A DNA stretch of 64,000 nt from positions 16,285-80,284 of the forward strand of contig NZ_QZVR01000003.1 of assembly GCF_003660455.1 (NCBI RefSeq), written 5' to 3'. Made by a program: the position numbers and the translations under genes. Under the pieces are notes generated by a model. The model was given only the letters and a program-made list of their open reading frames with translations, did not search any database and had not been told where the DNA came from. Positions within the stretch are counted from its first letter, which is position 1, and every line of letters begins with the position of its first letter. Source of the DNA: Nocardioides ferulae (lineage in GTDB: Bacteria > Actinomycetota > Actinomycetes > Propionibacteriales > Nocardioidaceae). Of this stretch, positions 51,561-62,952 are shown one piece after another.

Positions 51561-52520
51561 GTGAGCGAGCAGCACCGACTCCTCACCAACCTCGAGGGAC
51601 GCCACGACTTCGACGTCCGGTGGCCACGCGACTTCCGCTCCCTCATCCCGGGCGTGACGGCGGTGCTCCGGGTCAAGGACGAAGCTCGCAGCCTGCCCTG
51701 GGTCCTCCCGCCGCTCTTCGAGGCGGTCCAGCACGTGGTGCTGGTCGACAACCAGTCCACCGACGGCAGCCCCGAGGTGGCGCGCGATGTCGCCGGCCGG
51801 CTGGGTGTCCCGGACCGGCTCACGCTGGCGGCGTACCCCTTCGACGTCAGCCGCTGCGGCTCCGAGCACCTGGCCACTCCCGAGGGCTCGGTGCACAACC
51901 TCGCCTACTTCTACAACTGGGCGTTCTCGCATGTGCGCACGCAGTACTCCATGAAGTGGGACGGCGACATGGTGCTGACCGCCGAGGGCGTGCAGACCTT
52001 CGCGGCGCTGGCCTGGCAGTTGGAGAGTGTGGAGGCGGTCGTGCTGATGCCGCGGCACCCGCTGTTCGTGGAGAGCGACCGGGTGGCCTGGCTCGACGTC
52101 TACCTGGAGAACGTGGAGGAGTACGTCTTCCCGATGGGCGAGGACTACCGCCACGTCAAGGCCTACGAGTGGGAGATGCGGATGGTGCCCAAGCGGGCCC
52201 GCCGGCTCCGGCTCCCCGAGGGTCTGTGCCTGGAGCTGAAGTACCTCGACAGCGATGAGTTCGACCACTGGGTCGATCCCGACAGTTTCGGCACCACCAG
52301 ACGCACCTTGCGCAAGCAGCGGGAGTGGGAGGTCTTCCACGCCCTCCGCGAGGGTCGCCAGGTGCCCGGCGTCGTGCGCATCGAGGCGCCGCCCGACTAC
52401 TCCCACGTCGTCGACTACGCGACCGAGGTCTGGCTGCCGAGGCGACAGCGCCCGATCACCGTCCCGGAGGACGATCGGCATGACGTCTCCCGGGCCCGTC
52501 CCACCGCCGGCGGTGACTGA
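51561..52520 (+). CDS. Glycosyltransferase family 2-like protein
   Basis: 319 residues. GT2-like N-terminal half: VTAVLRVKDEARSLPWVLPP, HVVLVDNQSTDGSPEVARDV and YSMKWDGDMVLTAEG, with DGD for the DxD metal motif. The rest (HPLFVESDRVAWLDVYLENV, KRARRLRLPEGLCLELKYLD) does not match a group that I know. No membrane helix. It is translated from a GTG 5 bases after paralogue B, so it probably acts on the same glycan. Acceptor unknown. Confidence 0.78.
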   Translation: MSEQHRLLTNLEGRHDFDVRWPRDFRSLIPGVTAVLRVKDEARSLPWVLPPLFEAVQHVVLVDNQSTDGSPEVARDVAGRLGVPDRLTLAAYPFDVSRCGSEHLATPEGSVHNLAYFYNWAFSHVRTQYSMKWDGDMVLTAEGVQTFAALAWQLESVEAVVLMPRHPLFVESDRVAWLDVYLENVEEYVFPMGEDYRHVKAYEWEMRMVPKRARRLRLPEGLCLELKYLDSDEFDHWVDPDSFGTTRRTLRKQREWEVFHALREGRQVPGVVRIEAPPDYSHVVDYATEVWLPRRQRPITVPEDDRHDVSRARPTAGGD

Positions 52521-52699
52521 CCCCGCCGACCGCGTCGTGGGGTACCGCCGAGACGTCGTCTGCGTCACATTCGGGCCGCCAACCGTTGGCGTGGGCCCGG
52601 TGGCGGCCTAGATTGGGCGCGGTTCACGACAACGACGTCCGGTACCCGATCCGGCCCCCGCGGGGGTGGGCGGCGGGACTGGAACGAAAGGGTCTCGAC

Positions 52700-53650
52700 A
52701 TGGTGCAGCCTGCCCAGCGGATGCGTGTCGGGGTCGTCGGCGCCGGGCGCGTCGGCGCGGTCCTCGCCGCCGCACTGCGCGCCGCCGGACACGACGTGGT
52801 CGCCGTCGCCGGCGAGTCCGACGCCTCGCGCCGGCGGATCGAGCAGTTGCTGCCCGGCCTGGCGCCGCGCAAGCCGTCCGCGGTCGCGCGCGCCTGTGAC
52901 CTGCTGCTGCTGACCGTCCCCGACGACATGCTCGGCAACGTGGCGGAGATGCTCGCCGCCAGCGGGGCGCTGCGACCGGGCCAGTACGTCGTGCACACCT
53001 CCGGCCGGCACGGACTCGCCGTGCTGGCGGCCGTCGCCGAAGTGGGGGCCCGGCCGGTGGCCCTGCACCCCGCGATGACGTTCACCGGCACGGCCGTGGA
53101 CCTCGACCGGCTGTCCGGCTGCGTGTTCGGGCTCACCTCGGGTCCCCTGGAGCGGCCGATGGCCGACCGGCTGGTGGCCGATCTCGGCGGTCGCCCGATG
53201 TGGGTGCCCGAGGAGATGCGCACGCTCTACCACGCCGGGCTCGCCCACGGTGCCAACCACCTGGTCACCCTGGTCACCGAGGCGATGGAGGTGCTCCGGG
53301 CCGCCGGCGCCGACGACCCGGCGGGCACTCTGCGGCCACTGCTCTCGGCGGCTCTCGACAACGCGCTGGAGCAGGGCGACGCCGCGCTGACCGGCCCCAT
53401 CGTGCGTGGCGACGTCGGCACGGTTCAGGCGCACCTCGCCGACCTGGCGGCCAACTCGCCGCAGGCCCTGGGCTCCTACGTGGCGCTGGCCCGCGGCACC
53501 CTGGCGCGCGCGGTGACCGACGGTCGGCTGCTGCCGATCCGCGCGCGGAGGATCCAGGAGCTGCTGGACGCCGCGCAGGAGCCCGCGGCTCCCCGGGCCG
53601 GCCACCGCACTCGGCCGAGCGTTCCGGGTGTCGCCGGGGACCGCCGATGA
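52700..53650 (+). CDS. Rossmann-like/DUF2520 protein (upstream of panC)
   Basis: 316 residues. N-terminal NAD(P) fold (MRVGVVGAGRVGAVLAAALR), then LLLTVPDDMLGNVAEML, VHTSGRHGLAVL and ALHPAMTFTG. The C-terminal DUF2520 helical domain includes YHAGLAHGANHLVTLVTEAM and LTGPIVRGDVGTV. Distantly like pyrroline-5-carboxylate and ketopantoate reductases. Its constant place just before panC suggests a ketopantoate-related step, but no activity is shown here. Start: ATG at 52700 with AAAGGG upstream; a TAGATT -10 lies near 52608. Confidence 0.87.
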   Translation: MVQPAQRMRVGVVGAGRVGAVLAAALRAAGHDVVAVAGESDASRRRIEQLLPGLAPRKPSAVARACDLLLLTVPDDMLGNVAEMLAASGALRPGQYVVHTSGRHGLAVLAAVAEVGARPVALHPAMTFTGTAVDLDRLSGCVFGLTSGPLERPMADRLVADLGGRPMWVPEEMRTLYHAGLAHGANHLVTLVTEAMEVLRAAGADDPAGTLRPLLSAALDNALEQGDAALTGPIVRGDVGTVQAHLADLAANSPQALGSYVALARGTLARAVTDGRLLPIRARRIQELLDAAQEPAAPRAGHRTRPSVPGVAGDRR

Positions 53651-54558
53651 CGGCACCGGTGCTGGTGCGCACCCGCGCCGAGCTGTCGGAGGCACTCTCC
53701 GCGGCTCGGGCTGCGGGCGACGTGATCGGCTTCGTCCCGACCATGGGTGCCCTGCACGACGGTCACGCGAGCCTGATGCGGGTGGCCCGGGAGCGGGTCG
53801 GCCGGGGCCCCGTCGTGGTGTCGGTCTTCGTCAACCCGCTGCAGTTCGGGGCGGGCGAGGACCTCGACCGCTACCCGCGCACCCTCGAGGCCGATCTCGA
53901 GCTCTGTGCCCGCGAGGGCGTCGACGTGGTGTTCGCGCCCACGGTGGAGGAGGTCTATCCGGGCGGGGAGCCGGAGGTGCGGCTCGAGCCCGGCCCGAAG
54001 GCATCGCTGCTGGAGGGCCGCAGCCGGCCGGGGCACTTCGCCGGCATGCTCGTCGTGGTCGCGAAGCTGTTCGGCCTGGTGCGGCCCGACGTCGCGGTGT
54101 TCGGCCAGAAGGACTATCAGCAGCTCGTGCTCGTGCGCCGGATGGTCACCGACCTGTGCCTGGGTGTCGAGGTGGTCGGTGCGCCGACCCTGCGCGAGCC
54201 CGACGGCCTGGCGATGTCCAGCCGCAACCGCTACCTCGACGAGGAGCAACGGATCGAGGCGACCGTGCTGCACCGAGCCCTGCTCGCCGCGCAGCAGGAG
54301 GCGCAGTACGGCGTGGCCGTGGCGCTCGACGCCGCCCGCGCCGAGCTGCGTACCGCGAAGACCGTCGACCTCGACTACCTCGAGGTGACCACCCCCGACC
54401 TGGACCCGCTGCCGGTGGACTCGCCCGCCGGCACGCAGGCCCGGATCCTGGTGGCGGCCCGCCTGGGCGCCACCCGACTGATCGACAACCTCCCGCTCAC
54501 CCTGGGCGTGGGCCGCGCGGTGGCGGCGGCAACGCCAGCTGGCGGGGGAGAGCGGTGA
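53647..54558 (+). CDS. panC: Pantothenate synthetase
   Basis: Condenses pantoate with beta-alanine using ATP. 303 residues. GFVPTMGALHDGHASLMRVA (HIGH-like HDGH), SVFVNPLQFGAGEDLDRYPR, FGQKDYQQLVLVRRMV and LAMSSRNRYLDEEQR are standard. ATG overlaps the DUF2520 stop. A 118-base gap with an inverted repeat separates it from panD, which makes its second substrate. Confidence 0.96.
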   Translation: MTAPVLVRTRAELSEALSAARAAGDVIGFVPTMGALHDGHASLMRVARERVGRGPVVVSVFVNPLQFGAGEDLDRYPRTLEADLELCAREGVDVVFAPTVEEVYPGGEPEVRLEPGPKASLLEGRSRPGHFAGMLVVVAKLFGLVRPDVAVFGQKDYQQLVLVRRMVTDLCLGVEVVGAPTLREPDGLAMSSRNRYLDEEQRIEATVLHRALLAAQQEAQYGVAVALDAARAELRTAKTVDLDYLEVTTPDLDPLPVDSPAGTQARILVAARLGATRLIDNLPLTLGVGRAVAAATPAGGGER

Positions 54559-54577
54559 GACCGCTCGCGGAGCGAGC

Positions 54578-54614
54578 TCGAGACGCCGCGAGAAGAGCGA
54601 GCCTGGCGTCTCGA
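54578..54614. repeat. Inverted repeat between panC and panD
   Basis: TCGAGACGCC at 54578-54587 pairs with GGCGTCTCGA at 54605-54614 across 17 bases. Nearby CTCGCGGAGCGAG and GAGCGGAGCGAG are further small palindromes. The gap is 118 bases in an otherwise tight operon, so this looks like an inserted dispersed repeat of the GTTTCGAGACGCC style. Confidence 0.6.
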
Positions 54615-54676
54615 AACGGTGAGTCAGACCGGCGAAGCCGGCCCGAGCAGTTCTCCTACGAGCGGAGCGAGTAGCG

Positions 54677-55096
54677 ATGTTGCGGACCATGATGAAGAGC
54701 AAGATCCACCGGGCGACGGTGACGCAGGCCGACCTGCACTATGTCGGGTCGGTGACCGTCGACGAGGACCTCCTCGATGCGGCGGACCTGCTCCCCGGCG
54801 AGCTGGTGCACATCGTCGACGTCACCAACGGCGCCCGGATCGAGACCTACACGATCGCCGGCGAGCGGGGCAGCGGGGTGCTCGGCATCAACGGTGCCGC
54901 GGCGCGCCTGGTGCACCCCGGTGACGTGGTGATCCTGATCGGCTACGGCCAGATGTCCACCGAGGAGGCGCGAGAGCTGCAGCCGCACGTGGTGTTCGTC
55001 GACGCCGACAACAAGATCCTGGCGACCGGGTTCGACCCCGCCGAGGCGGTGCCGGGCTTCGGCCTCTCCCGCGGCGACGTCACCGCGGGGCGCTAG
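54677..55096 (+). CDS. panD: Aspartate 1-decarboxylase
   Basis: Makes beta-alanine for PanC. 139 residues. The pro-enzyme cleaves itself at Gly24-Ser25 in [17 protein letters not shown] to form the pyruvoyl group; that site is intact. [39 protein letters not shown] and [13 protein letters not shown] are family motifs. Its TAG stop is also part of the -10 (TAGCCT) of nadB. Confidence 0.96.
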   Translation: MLRTMMKSKIHRATVTQADLHYVGSVTVDEDLLDAADLLPGELVHIVDVTNGARIETYTIAGERGSGVLGINGAAARLVHPGDVVILIGYGQMSTEEARELQPHVVFVDADNKILATGFDPAEAVPGFGLSRGDVTAGR

Positions 55097-55105
55097 CCTT
55101 CGCTG

Positions 55106-56824
55106 GTGAACATGCCCGCGGTGACGGCCGCCGCGCGAGGGGTGAGCATCGCACCCCCCGGCCGCCTGCCCGGCCGGCTCTCCGCGCCGCCGCCGGGCTG
55201 GACCATCCGCGCCGACGTCGTGGTCGTGGGGTCGGGCATCGCAGGGCTGACCGCCGCGCTGCGGCTGCGCCACCGCGTCGACCGGGTGTTGGTCGTGACC
55301 AAGGACGTCCTCAGCGCCGGCTCGACCCAGTGGGCGCAGGGCGGCATCGCCGCGGCGCTCGGCGAGGGTGACACGCCCGCGCAGCACGAGACCGACACCC
55401 TCGTCGCGGGCGCCGGCGCCTGCGACCTCGACGCGGTCCGCGCGCTGGTCACCGAGGGGCCTGGCGCCGTCCACGAGCTGATCGCGCTCGGCGCGCGCTT
55501 CGACCACAGCCCCGAGGGGGTCCTCTCCCTGACCCGCGAGGGCGGCCACCACCGCGACCGGATCGCGCACGCCGGTGGTGACGCCACCGGCGCGGAGATC
55601 CAGCGGGCGCTGGTCGCCGCCGTCCGTCAGGCCCCCGAGATCGAGGTGGTCGAGCACGCGCTCGCCGTCGACCTGTTGCTCGACGGCCCGGTCGGCCAGG
55701 GCCGGGTGGCCGGGCTCACCCTGCACGTCATGGGTGAGGGGCAGCGCGACGGCGTCGGCGCGGTGCACTGCCGAGCCGTGGTGCTGGCCAGCGGCGGGTT
55801 GGGCCAGGTGTTCTCCCAGACCACCAACCCCGCGGTCGCCACCGGCGACGGTCTGGCGGTGGCGCTGCGCGCCGGGGCCACCCTGCGCGACCTGGAGTTC
55901 GTGCAGTTCCATCCGACGGTGATGTACCTCGGCCCGGACTCCCGCGGCCAGCAGCCGCTGATCTCCGAGGCGGTGCGCGGCGAGGGCGCGTTCCTCGTCG
56001 ACTTCGAGGGACGGCGGTTCATGCAGGGTGTGCACCCGCTGGCCGACCTGGCCCCGCGCGACGTGGTGGCCAAGGCGATCACCCGGCGCATGCACGAGAC
56101 CGGGCGGGCACACATGTGGCTCGACGCGCGGCACCTCGGGGGCGCGTTCTGGGAGCGCCGCTTCCCGACGATCCTGGCGACCGCTCGGCGACACGGCGTC
56201 GACCCGGTGCGCGACCTGCTGCCGGTCTCGCCGGCCTGCCACTACGCCTCCGGTGGCGTGCGCACCGACCTGTGGGGCCGCTGCGACGTCCCTGGCCTCT
56301 ACGCCACCGGCGAGGTGGCCTGCTCGGGGGTGCACGGTGCCAACCGGCTGGCGTCCAACTCGCTGCTCGAGGGCCTGGTGTTCTCCCGCCGGATCGCGGA
56401 GGTCCTCCCCGCCGAGCTGGGCCCCTGGTCGGCGCCGGCCGACGACGATCGTCCCCCCGGCCTGGTGCCGGGCTCGGTCCGCCGCGAGCTCCAGGAGGCG
56501 ATGACCGCGCAGGTCGGTGTGCTGCGCTCCGCCACCGGACTCGCCGACGCCTCGGCGTTGCTCCAGAAGCTGACCGAGGTGCCCGCCGAGACGGTCGACC
56601 AGGACGCCTGGGAGACCACCAACCTGCTGACGGTGGCCACGGCGCTGGCCGACGCCGCCGCGCTGCGCCAGGAGACCCGCGGGTCGCACTGGCGCGAGGA
56701 CTTCCCCGAGCGGGACGACGCCCACTGGTCGGGGCACTTCGACGTCGCCCTCGACGCCGGGGCGTGCACGATCGCCTTCACCCCCGCTGCAGCCACCGAC
56801 ACCCCCGGAGGATCGGCCCCATGA
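55106..56824 (+). CDS. nadB: L-aspartate oxidase
   Basis: FAD enzyme giving iminoaspartate for NAD synthesis. 572 residues. VVVVGSGIAGLTAALRLR, STQWAQGGIAAALGEGD, GGHHRDRIAHAGGDATG, FVQFHPTVMYLG, DLAPRDVVAKAITRR and CSGVHGANRLASNSLLEGLV are present. The first 35 residues before the FAD loop are extra. Start: GTG at 55106, 6 bases after TAGCCT (leaderless). An in-frame ATG lies two codons on. nadA, which usually precedes nadB, is not in the window. nadC overlaps the stop. Confidence 0.95.
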   Translation: MNMPAVTAAARGVSIAPPGRLPGRLSAPPPGWTIRADVVVVGSGIAGLTAALRLRHRVDRVLVVTKDVLSAGSTQWAQGGIAAALGEGDTPAQHETDTLVAGAGACDLDAVRALVTEGPGAVHELIALGARFDHSPEGVLSLTREGGHHRDRIAHAGGDATGAEIQRALVAAVRQAPEIEVVEHALAVDLLLDGPVGQGRVAGLTLHVMGEGQRDGVGAVHCRAVVLASGGLGQVFSQTTNPAVATGDGLAVALRAGATLRDLEFVQFHPTVMYLGPDSRGQQPLISEAVRGEGAFLVDFEGRRFMQGVHPLADLAPRDVVAKAITRRMHETGRAHMWLDARHLGGAFWERRFPTILATARRHGVDPVRDLLPVSPACHYASGGVRTDLWGRCDVPGLYATGEVACSGVHGANRLASNSLLEGLVFSRRIAEVLPAELGPWSAPADDDRPPGLVPGSVRRELQEAMTAQVGVLRSATGLADASALLQKLTEVPAETVDQDAWETTNLLTVATALADAAALRQETRGSHWREDFPERDDAHWSGHFDVALDAGACTIAFTPAAATDTPGGSAP

Positions 56825-57738
56825 CGGCCCCCAGCATCGCCCGCACCTCCTTCGCGGACCTGCCCCGCACGCTGGTCACCGAGCTCGCCGACGCCGGCCT
56901 GGACCCCCGATCGGTGCACGAGATGGTGGTCGTGGCCTTCGAGGAGGACCTTCCCGGTGGCCTCGACGACGCCACCAGCTCCGCCTTCGGCGACCTCGGC
57001 CACGGGACCGCCGACATCGCCGCCCGAGAGCCGGGTGTCGTGGCCGGGCTCGGCATCGCCGAGCTCGCGTTCGTCTACGCGCTGGGCGAGCAGGTCGAGA
57101 TCGCCGACCGCCTGCCCGACGGCACCCGGGTCGAGCCCGGCGAGGTGGTGATGCGCGTGTCCGGACCGTTGGCCGGGCTGCTCACCGCCGAGCGCACCGC
57201 CCTCAACTTCGCCTCCCACCTGTCCGGGGTGGCCACCGCCACGGCCCGCTGGGTCGCGGCCCTGGAGGGCACCCGCGCGCAGGTGCTCGACACCCGCAAG
57301 ACGCTGCCCGGGTTCCGGGCGCTGCAGAAGTACGCCGTGCGGTGCGGCGGCGGGGTCAACCACCGGTTCAGCCTGGCCGACCGGGCGATGGTCAAGGACA
57401 ACCACGTGGTCGCCGCCGGCGGCGTGGTGCCGGCGTACCACGCGGTCCGGGCCGCCCACCCCGACCTGCGGGTCGAGGTCGAGGTCACCGATCTCGAGCA
57501 GCTCGGCGAGCTGCTCGAGGCCGGCTGCACCGAGATCCTGCTCGACAACATGGACTGCGCGACGATGGCCGAGGCGGTGCGGCTGACCGACGGACGCGCC
57601 GCCCTCGAGGCGTCCGGCGGTCTCACACTGGAGCGGGCCCGCGAGGTCGCCGAGACCGGCGTCGACTTCATCTCGGTGGGTGCGCTCACCCACTCGGTGA
57701 AGGTCTTCGACCTCGGGCTGGACCTGCAGGAGGGATAG
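56821..57738 (+). CDS. nadC: Quinolinate phosphoribosyltransferase (nicotinate-nucleotide pyrophosphorylase)
   Basis: Turns quinolinate and PRPP into nicotinate mononucleotide. 305 residues. ERTALNFASHLSGVATATAR, LDTRKTLPGFRALQKYAVRC, GGGVNHRFSLADRAMVKDNH, VEVEVTDLEQL and GVDFISVGALTHSVKVFDLG are the family core. ATGA overlap with nadB; coaX begins 4 bases after the stop. Confidence 0.96.
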   Translation: MTAPSIARTSFADLPRTLVTELADAGLDPRSVHEMVVVAFEEDLPGGLDDATSSAFGDLGHGTADIAAREPGVVAGLGIAELAFVYALGEQVEIADRLPDGTRVEPGEVVMRVSGPLAGLLTAERTALNFASHLSGVATATARWVAALEGTRAQVLDTRKTLPGFRALQKYAVRCGGGVNHRFSLADRAMVKDNHVVAAGGVVPAYHAVRAAHPDLRVEVEVTDLEQLGELLEAGCTEILLDNMDCATMAEAVRLTDGRAALEASGGLTLERAREVAETGVDFISVGALTHSVKVFDLGLDLQEG

Positions 57739-57742
57739 CGAC

Positions 57743-58516
57743 GTGCCCCTGCTCGCGGTCGACATCGGCAACAGCCACACCCAGCTCGGCCTGCTCGACG
57801 ACGGTGACGTCGTGGCCGACTGGCGGGTCGGCACCGACGAGCGGCGCACCGCCGACGAGTGGTACGCCCTGCTCCGCGGACTGTTGGGCACCGCTGCGCT
57901 CGAGGTCACCGGCGTCGTGGTCTGTTCGACGGTCCCGTCGGTGCTGCACGAGTGGCGCGACATGCTGGCCCGCCACATGGCCGACGTGCGGCACGTCGTG
58001 GTCGAGCCCGGTGTCCGCACCGGCGTCCCGGTGCTGATGGACAACCCCCGTGAGGTGGGCTCCGACCGGATCATCAACGCGCTCGCGGCCGCCACCGAGT
58101 ACGCCGGACCGGCGATCGTGGTCGACTTCGGCGGCACCGCCACCACGTTCGACGTGGTCAGCGCGCGCGGACAGTACGTCGGCGGGGCGATCGCGCCCGG
58201 CATCGAGATCTCGCTGGAGGCGCTCGGTCGCCGGGGTGCCCAGCTGCGCAAGGTCGAGCTGCTGCGGCCGCGCACGGTGATCGCGAAGAACACCGTCGAG
58301 GCGCTCCAGTCGGGCATGGTCTTCGGGGTGGCCGCGCAGGTCGAGGGCCTCGTCGACCGGATGATCGACGAGCTGGGGGCCGACCCCGACGACGTGCGGG
58401 TGATCGCCACCGGGCCGCTGGCACCGGTGGTGCTCGACGTGTGCCGCTGCTTCACCGACCACGCCCCGTGGCTGACCCTGCGCGGCCTGGAGCTGGTCTT
58501 CCTGCGCAACTCCTGA
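57743..58516 (+). CDS. coaX: Type III pantothenate kinase
   Basis: Phosphorylates pantothenate, first step to CoA, using the product of the PanCD pathway upstream. 257 residues. LLAVDIGNSHTQLGLLDDGD (phosphate loop), VGSDRIINALAA, VVDFGGTATTFDVVSARGQY and GGAIAPGIEISLEAL are diagnostic for CoaX. Start: GTG at 57743 after GGAGGG. Last gene of the cofactor string. Confidence 0.95.
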   Translation: MPLLAVDIGNSHTQLGLLDDGDVVADWRVGTDERRTADEWYALLRGLLGTAALEVTGVVVCSTVPSVLHEWRDMLARHMADVRHVVVEPGVRTGVPVLMDNPREVGSDRIINALAAATEYAGPAIVVDFGGTATTFDVVSARGQYVGGAIAPGIEISLEALGRRGAQLRKVELLRPRTVIAKNTVEALQSGMVFGVAAQVEGLVDRMIDELGADPDDVRVIATGPLAPVVLDVCRCFTDHAPWLTLRGLELVFLRNS

Positions 58517-58753
58517 GCTTGCCGCCTCCTCCCCAGGGGGGGCCGGCCGGGTCCGAGGGCGAGGATGTGAGATCAGGACCCGGCAGCCAGCGGGGCGGTG
58601 CGAAGGCGATTCCGGTCCCTCGACGGCCCGTCGTGCACCACGTAAAGCAATTGTCGTAGGCGTCGGCCATAATTCCGGTAATGGCATTTCCGGGGTGGCC
58701 GTGCCACGATGGTCGCGGCCCATTGGGAACTGCAATTCGCGAAAGAGGGAGAA
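58517..58753 (+). promoter_or_regulatory. AT-richer upstream region of lsr2
   Basis: 237 bases. The first part is GC-rich and shows no strong terminator. From about 58640 the DNA becomes clearly AT-richer (CACGTAAAGCAATTGTCG, CATAATTCCGGTAATGGCAT). CATAAT at 58668-58673 could be a -10. Lsr2 prefers AT-rich DNA, so autoregulation here is plausible but unproven. Confidence 0.45.
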
Positions 58754-59098
58754 ATGGCCCAGAAGGTGCATGTCGTGCTGGTTGACGACATCGACGGCAG
58801 CGATGCCACCGAAACGATTACGTTCGGCCTCGACGGCACGTCGTACGAAATCGACCTCAACGACGACAATGCGGCCAAGCTGCGTGAGGCGATGGCGCCC
58901 TATCTGGGCCACGCCCGCAAGGTGACCGGCGGCTCCCGCCGCGGATCGTCGCGCCGCGGCTCGTCCGCCTCGAGCGCCAACGGCTCCGGCCCCAGCGCCA
59001 AGGAGATCCGCGACTGGGCGCGCGAGAACGGCCACGACGTGCCCGAGCGGGGCCGGGTCTCCGCCGAGGTGCGCGAGGCGTACGCCGCAGCTCACTGA
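58754..59098 (+). CDS. lsr2: Nucleoid-associated protein Lsr2
   Basis: H-NS-like bridging protein that silences AT-rich, often foreign, DNA. 114 residues. N-terminal dimer domain MAQKVHVVLVDDIDGSDATE, and YEIDLNDDNAAKLREAMAPY. A Ser/Arg-rich linker (SRRGSSRRGSSASSANGSG) joins to the C-terminal DNA-binding domain ending NGHDVPERGRVSAEVREAY, with the RGR minor-groove hook intact. Start: ATG at 58754 with AGGGAG upstream. Next to clpC, as in other actinobacteria. Confidence 0.96.
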   Translation: MAQKVHVVLVDDIDGSDATETITFGLDGTSYEIDLNDDNAAKLREAMAPYLGHARKVTGGSRRGSSRRGSSASSANGSGPSAKEIRDWARENGHDVPERGRVSAEVREAYAAAH

Positions 59099-59217
59099 CC
59101 GTCCTCGCCGACCCGTCACCGATTCCCGCGATCTCTCGGCCGGTCGCGGAACCGGTGGCGGGTCGGCGCATGTCCGAGGCGGCTCGAGGAGTCTGGACCA
59201 GCGCGACCCGCCGCCCT

Positions 59218-59234
59218 GTTCGCTGTGAGCGGAG
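59218..59234. promoter_or_regulatory. ClgR-box-like site upstream of clpC
   Basis: GTTCGCT, 3 bases, then AGCGGAG forms an imperfect palindrome similar to ClgR boxes (TTCGCT-AGCGAA type) found before clp genes in Actinobacteria. Two positions differ. TAGGCT at 59262-59267 is a -10 candidate, placing the site in an activator position. Confidence 0.45.
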
Positions 59235-59340
59235 CCGAAAGGCGGGGTACCGGGGAACGCGTAGGCTGTCCGAGGGGTTGATCCTCTTGTCCCGTCCCCC
59301 TCGCCCGGTGGGGGCGGCCCCGAAGTTCAGGAGACGAAGC

Positions 59341-61902
<2,562 letters not shown>

Positions 61903-61929
61903 GTCACCACCGCTGACGCTCGACACGTG

Positions 61930-61955
61930 CGCCCCCGGCCCCCCGGCCGGGGGCG
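61930..61955. terminator. Bidirectional terminator between clpC and mutY
   Basis: A perfect 11-bp GC stem (61930-61940 with 61945-61955) and CCCC loop in the gap between the convergent clpC and mutY genes. Confidence 0.85.
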
Positions 61956-61975
61956 TTCGTGCTTCGGGCGACAGC

Positions 61976-62860
61976 TCAGGGCAGGGCGAATACGTCGTCG
62001 GCAACGCGGACCAGCAACCCGTCGGCGAGCAGCGAGTCCAGGCACCGGGCGCGCTGCACCGGTTCGGACCACACCGCGTCGAGCCGGCTGCGGTGCACGG
62101 GCCCGTCGCTGTCACGGAGCACACTGAGCAGTCGGCCCCGGCACTGCCGGTCGGTGCCCTGCCATGCCTGCGCCCGCCGCGGCGGTCCGTCGTACGCCGG
62201 GTGGCCGGCCGCGCGCCAGGCGCACCGGTCGGCGAGCGGGCAGGCGGGGCACCGTGGCGTGCCGGCGACGCAGACCAGGGCACCCAGCTCCATCACCCCG
62301 ACCGACCAGGCAGCGGCGGTCGCGCCGTCGTCGGGCAGCAGCGAGGCCGCGAGGTCGCGCTCGGCCCGGGTGACCGACGGGGCGGGCTGCTCGGCGCCGG
62401 AGACCGCGCGGGCCAGGACCCGGCGGACGTTCGTGTCGAGCACGGGGTGGCGCTGCCCGAACGCGAAGGCCGCGATGGCCGCGGCCGTGTAGTCACCGAC
62501 CCCGGGCAGGGCGAGCAGGGCCGCGTGGTCGGCGGGCACCTCGCCACCGTGCTCGTCGACGATGGCGGAGGCGGCTGCGTGCAGGCGCAGGGCGCGCCTG
62601 GGATAGCCCAGCCGGCCCCAGGCGCGGACCGCCTCGCCGGCGGGTTCGGCGGCCAGATCGGCGGGGGTGGGCCAGCGGGCCAGCCACTCGGCGTACACCG
62701 GCAACACACGGGCGACGGGGGTCTGCTGCAACATGAACTCGCTGACCATCACCGACCAGGGGGAGGCACCGGGCGTGCGCCAGGGCAGGTCGCGCGCGGC
62801 GCCGGCGTACCACTCGAGCACCGGCTCGTGCAGATCGTGCGACTCGTCCCGGGTGCTCAC
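61976..62860 (-). CDS. mutY: A/G-specific adenine DNA glycosylase
   Basis: Removes adenine opposite 8-oxoguanine. 294 residues. RDLPWRTPGASPWSVMVSEF, MLQQTPVARVLP (catalytic Glu in SEFMLQQT), HhH motif LPGVGDYTAAAIAAFAFGQ, catalytic Asp in VLDTNVRRV, and the [4Fe-4S] cysteines spaced C-6-C-2-C-5-C in CVAGTPRCPACPLADRC. The MutT-like C-terminal domain is missing, as in other actinobacterial MutY proteins. Start: GTG at 62860 with GGAGG upstream. Confidence 0.94.
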   Translation of the reverse strand: MSTRDESHDLHEPVLEWYAGAARDLPWRTPGASPWSVMVSEFMLQQTPVARVLPVYAEWLARWPTPADLAAEPAGEAVRAWGRLGYPRRALRLHAAASAIVDEHGGEVPADHAALLALPGVGDYTAAAIAAFAFGQRHPVLDTNVRRVLARAVSGAEQPAPSVTRAERDLAASLLPDDGATAAAWSVGVMELGALVCVAGTPRCPACPLADRCAWRAAGHPAYDGPPRRAQAWQGTDRQCRGRLLSVLRDSDGPVHRSRLDAVWSEPVQRARCLDSLLADGLLVRVADDVFALP

Positions 62861-62952
62861 TCCTCCATTCTCCGGGCGTGAGATGCGGCTGCTTCGGGCG
62901 CCCCCGGAGTGGCAGCACGCTCGGGAAGAGAAGCCTCGCTAGCGTTCGGTCC

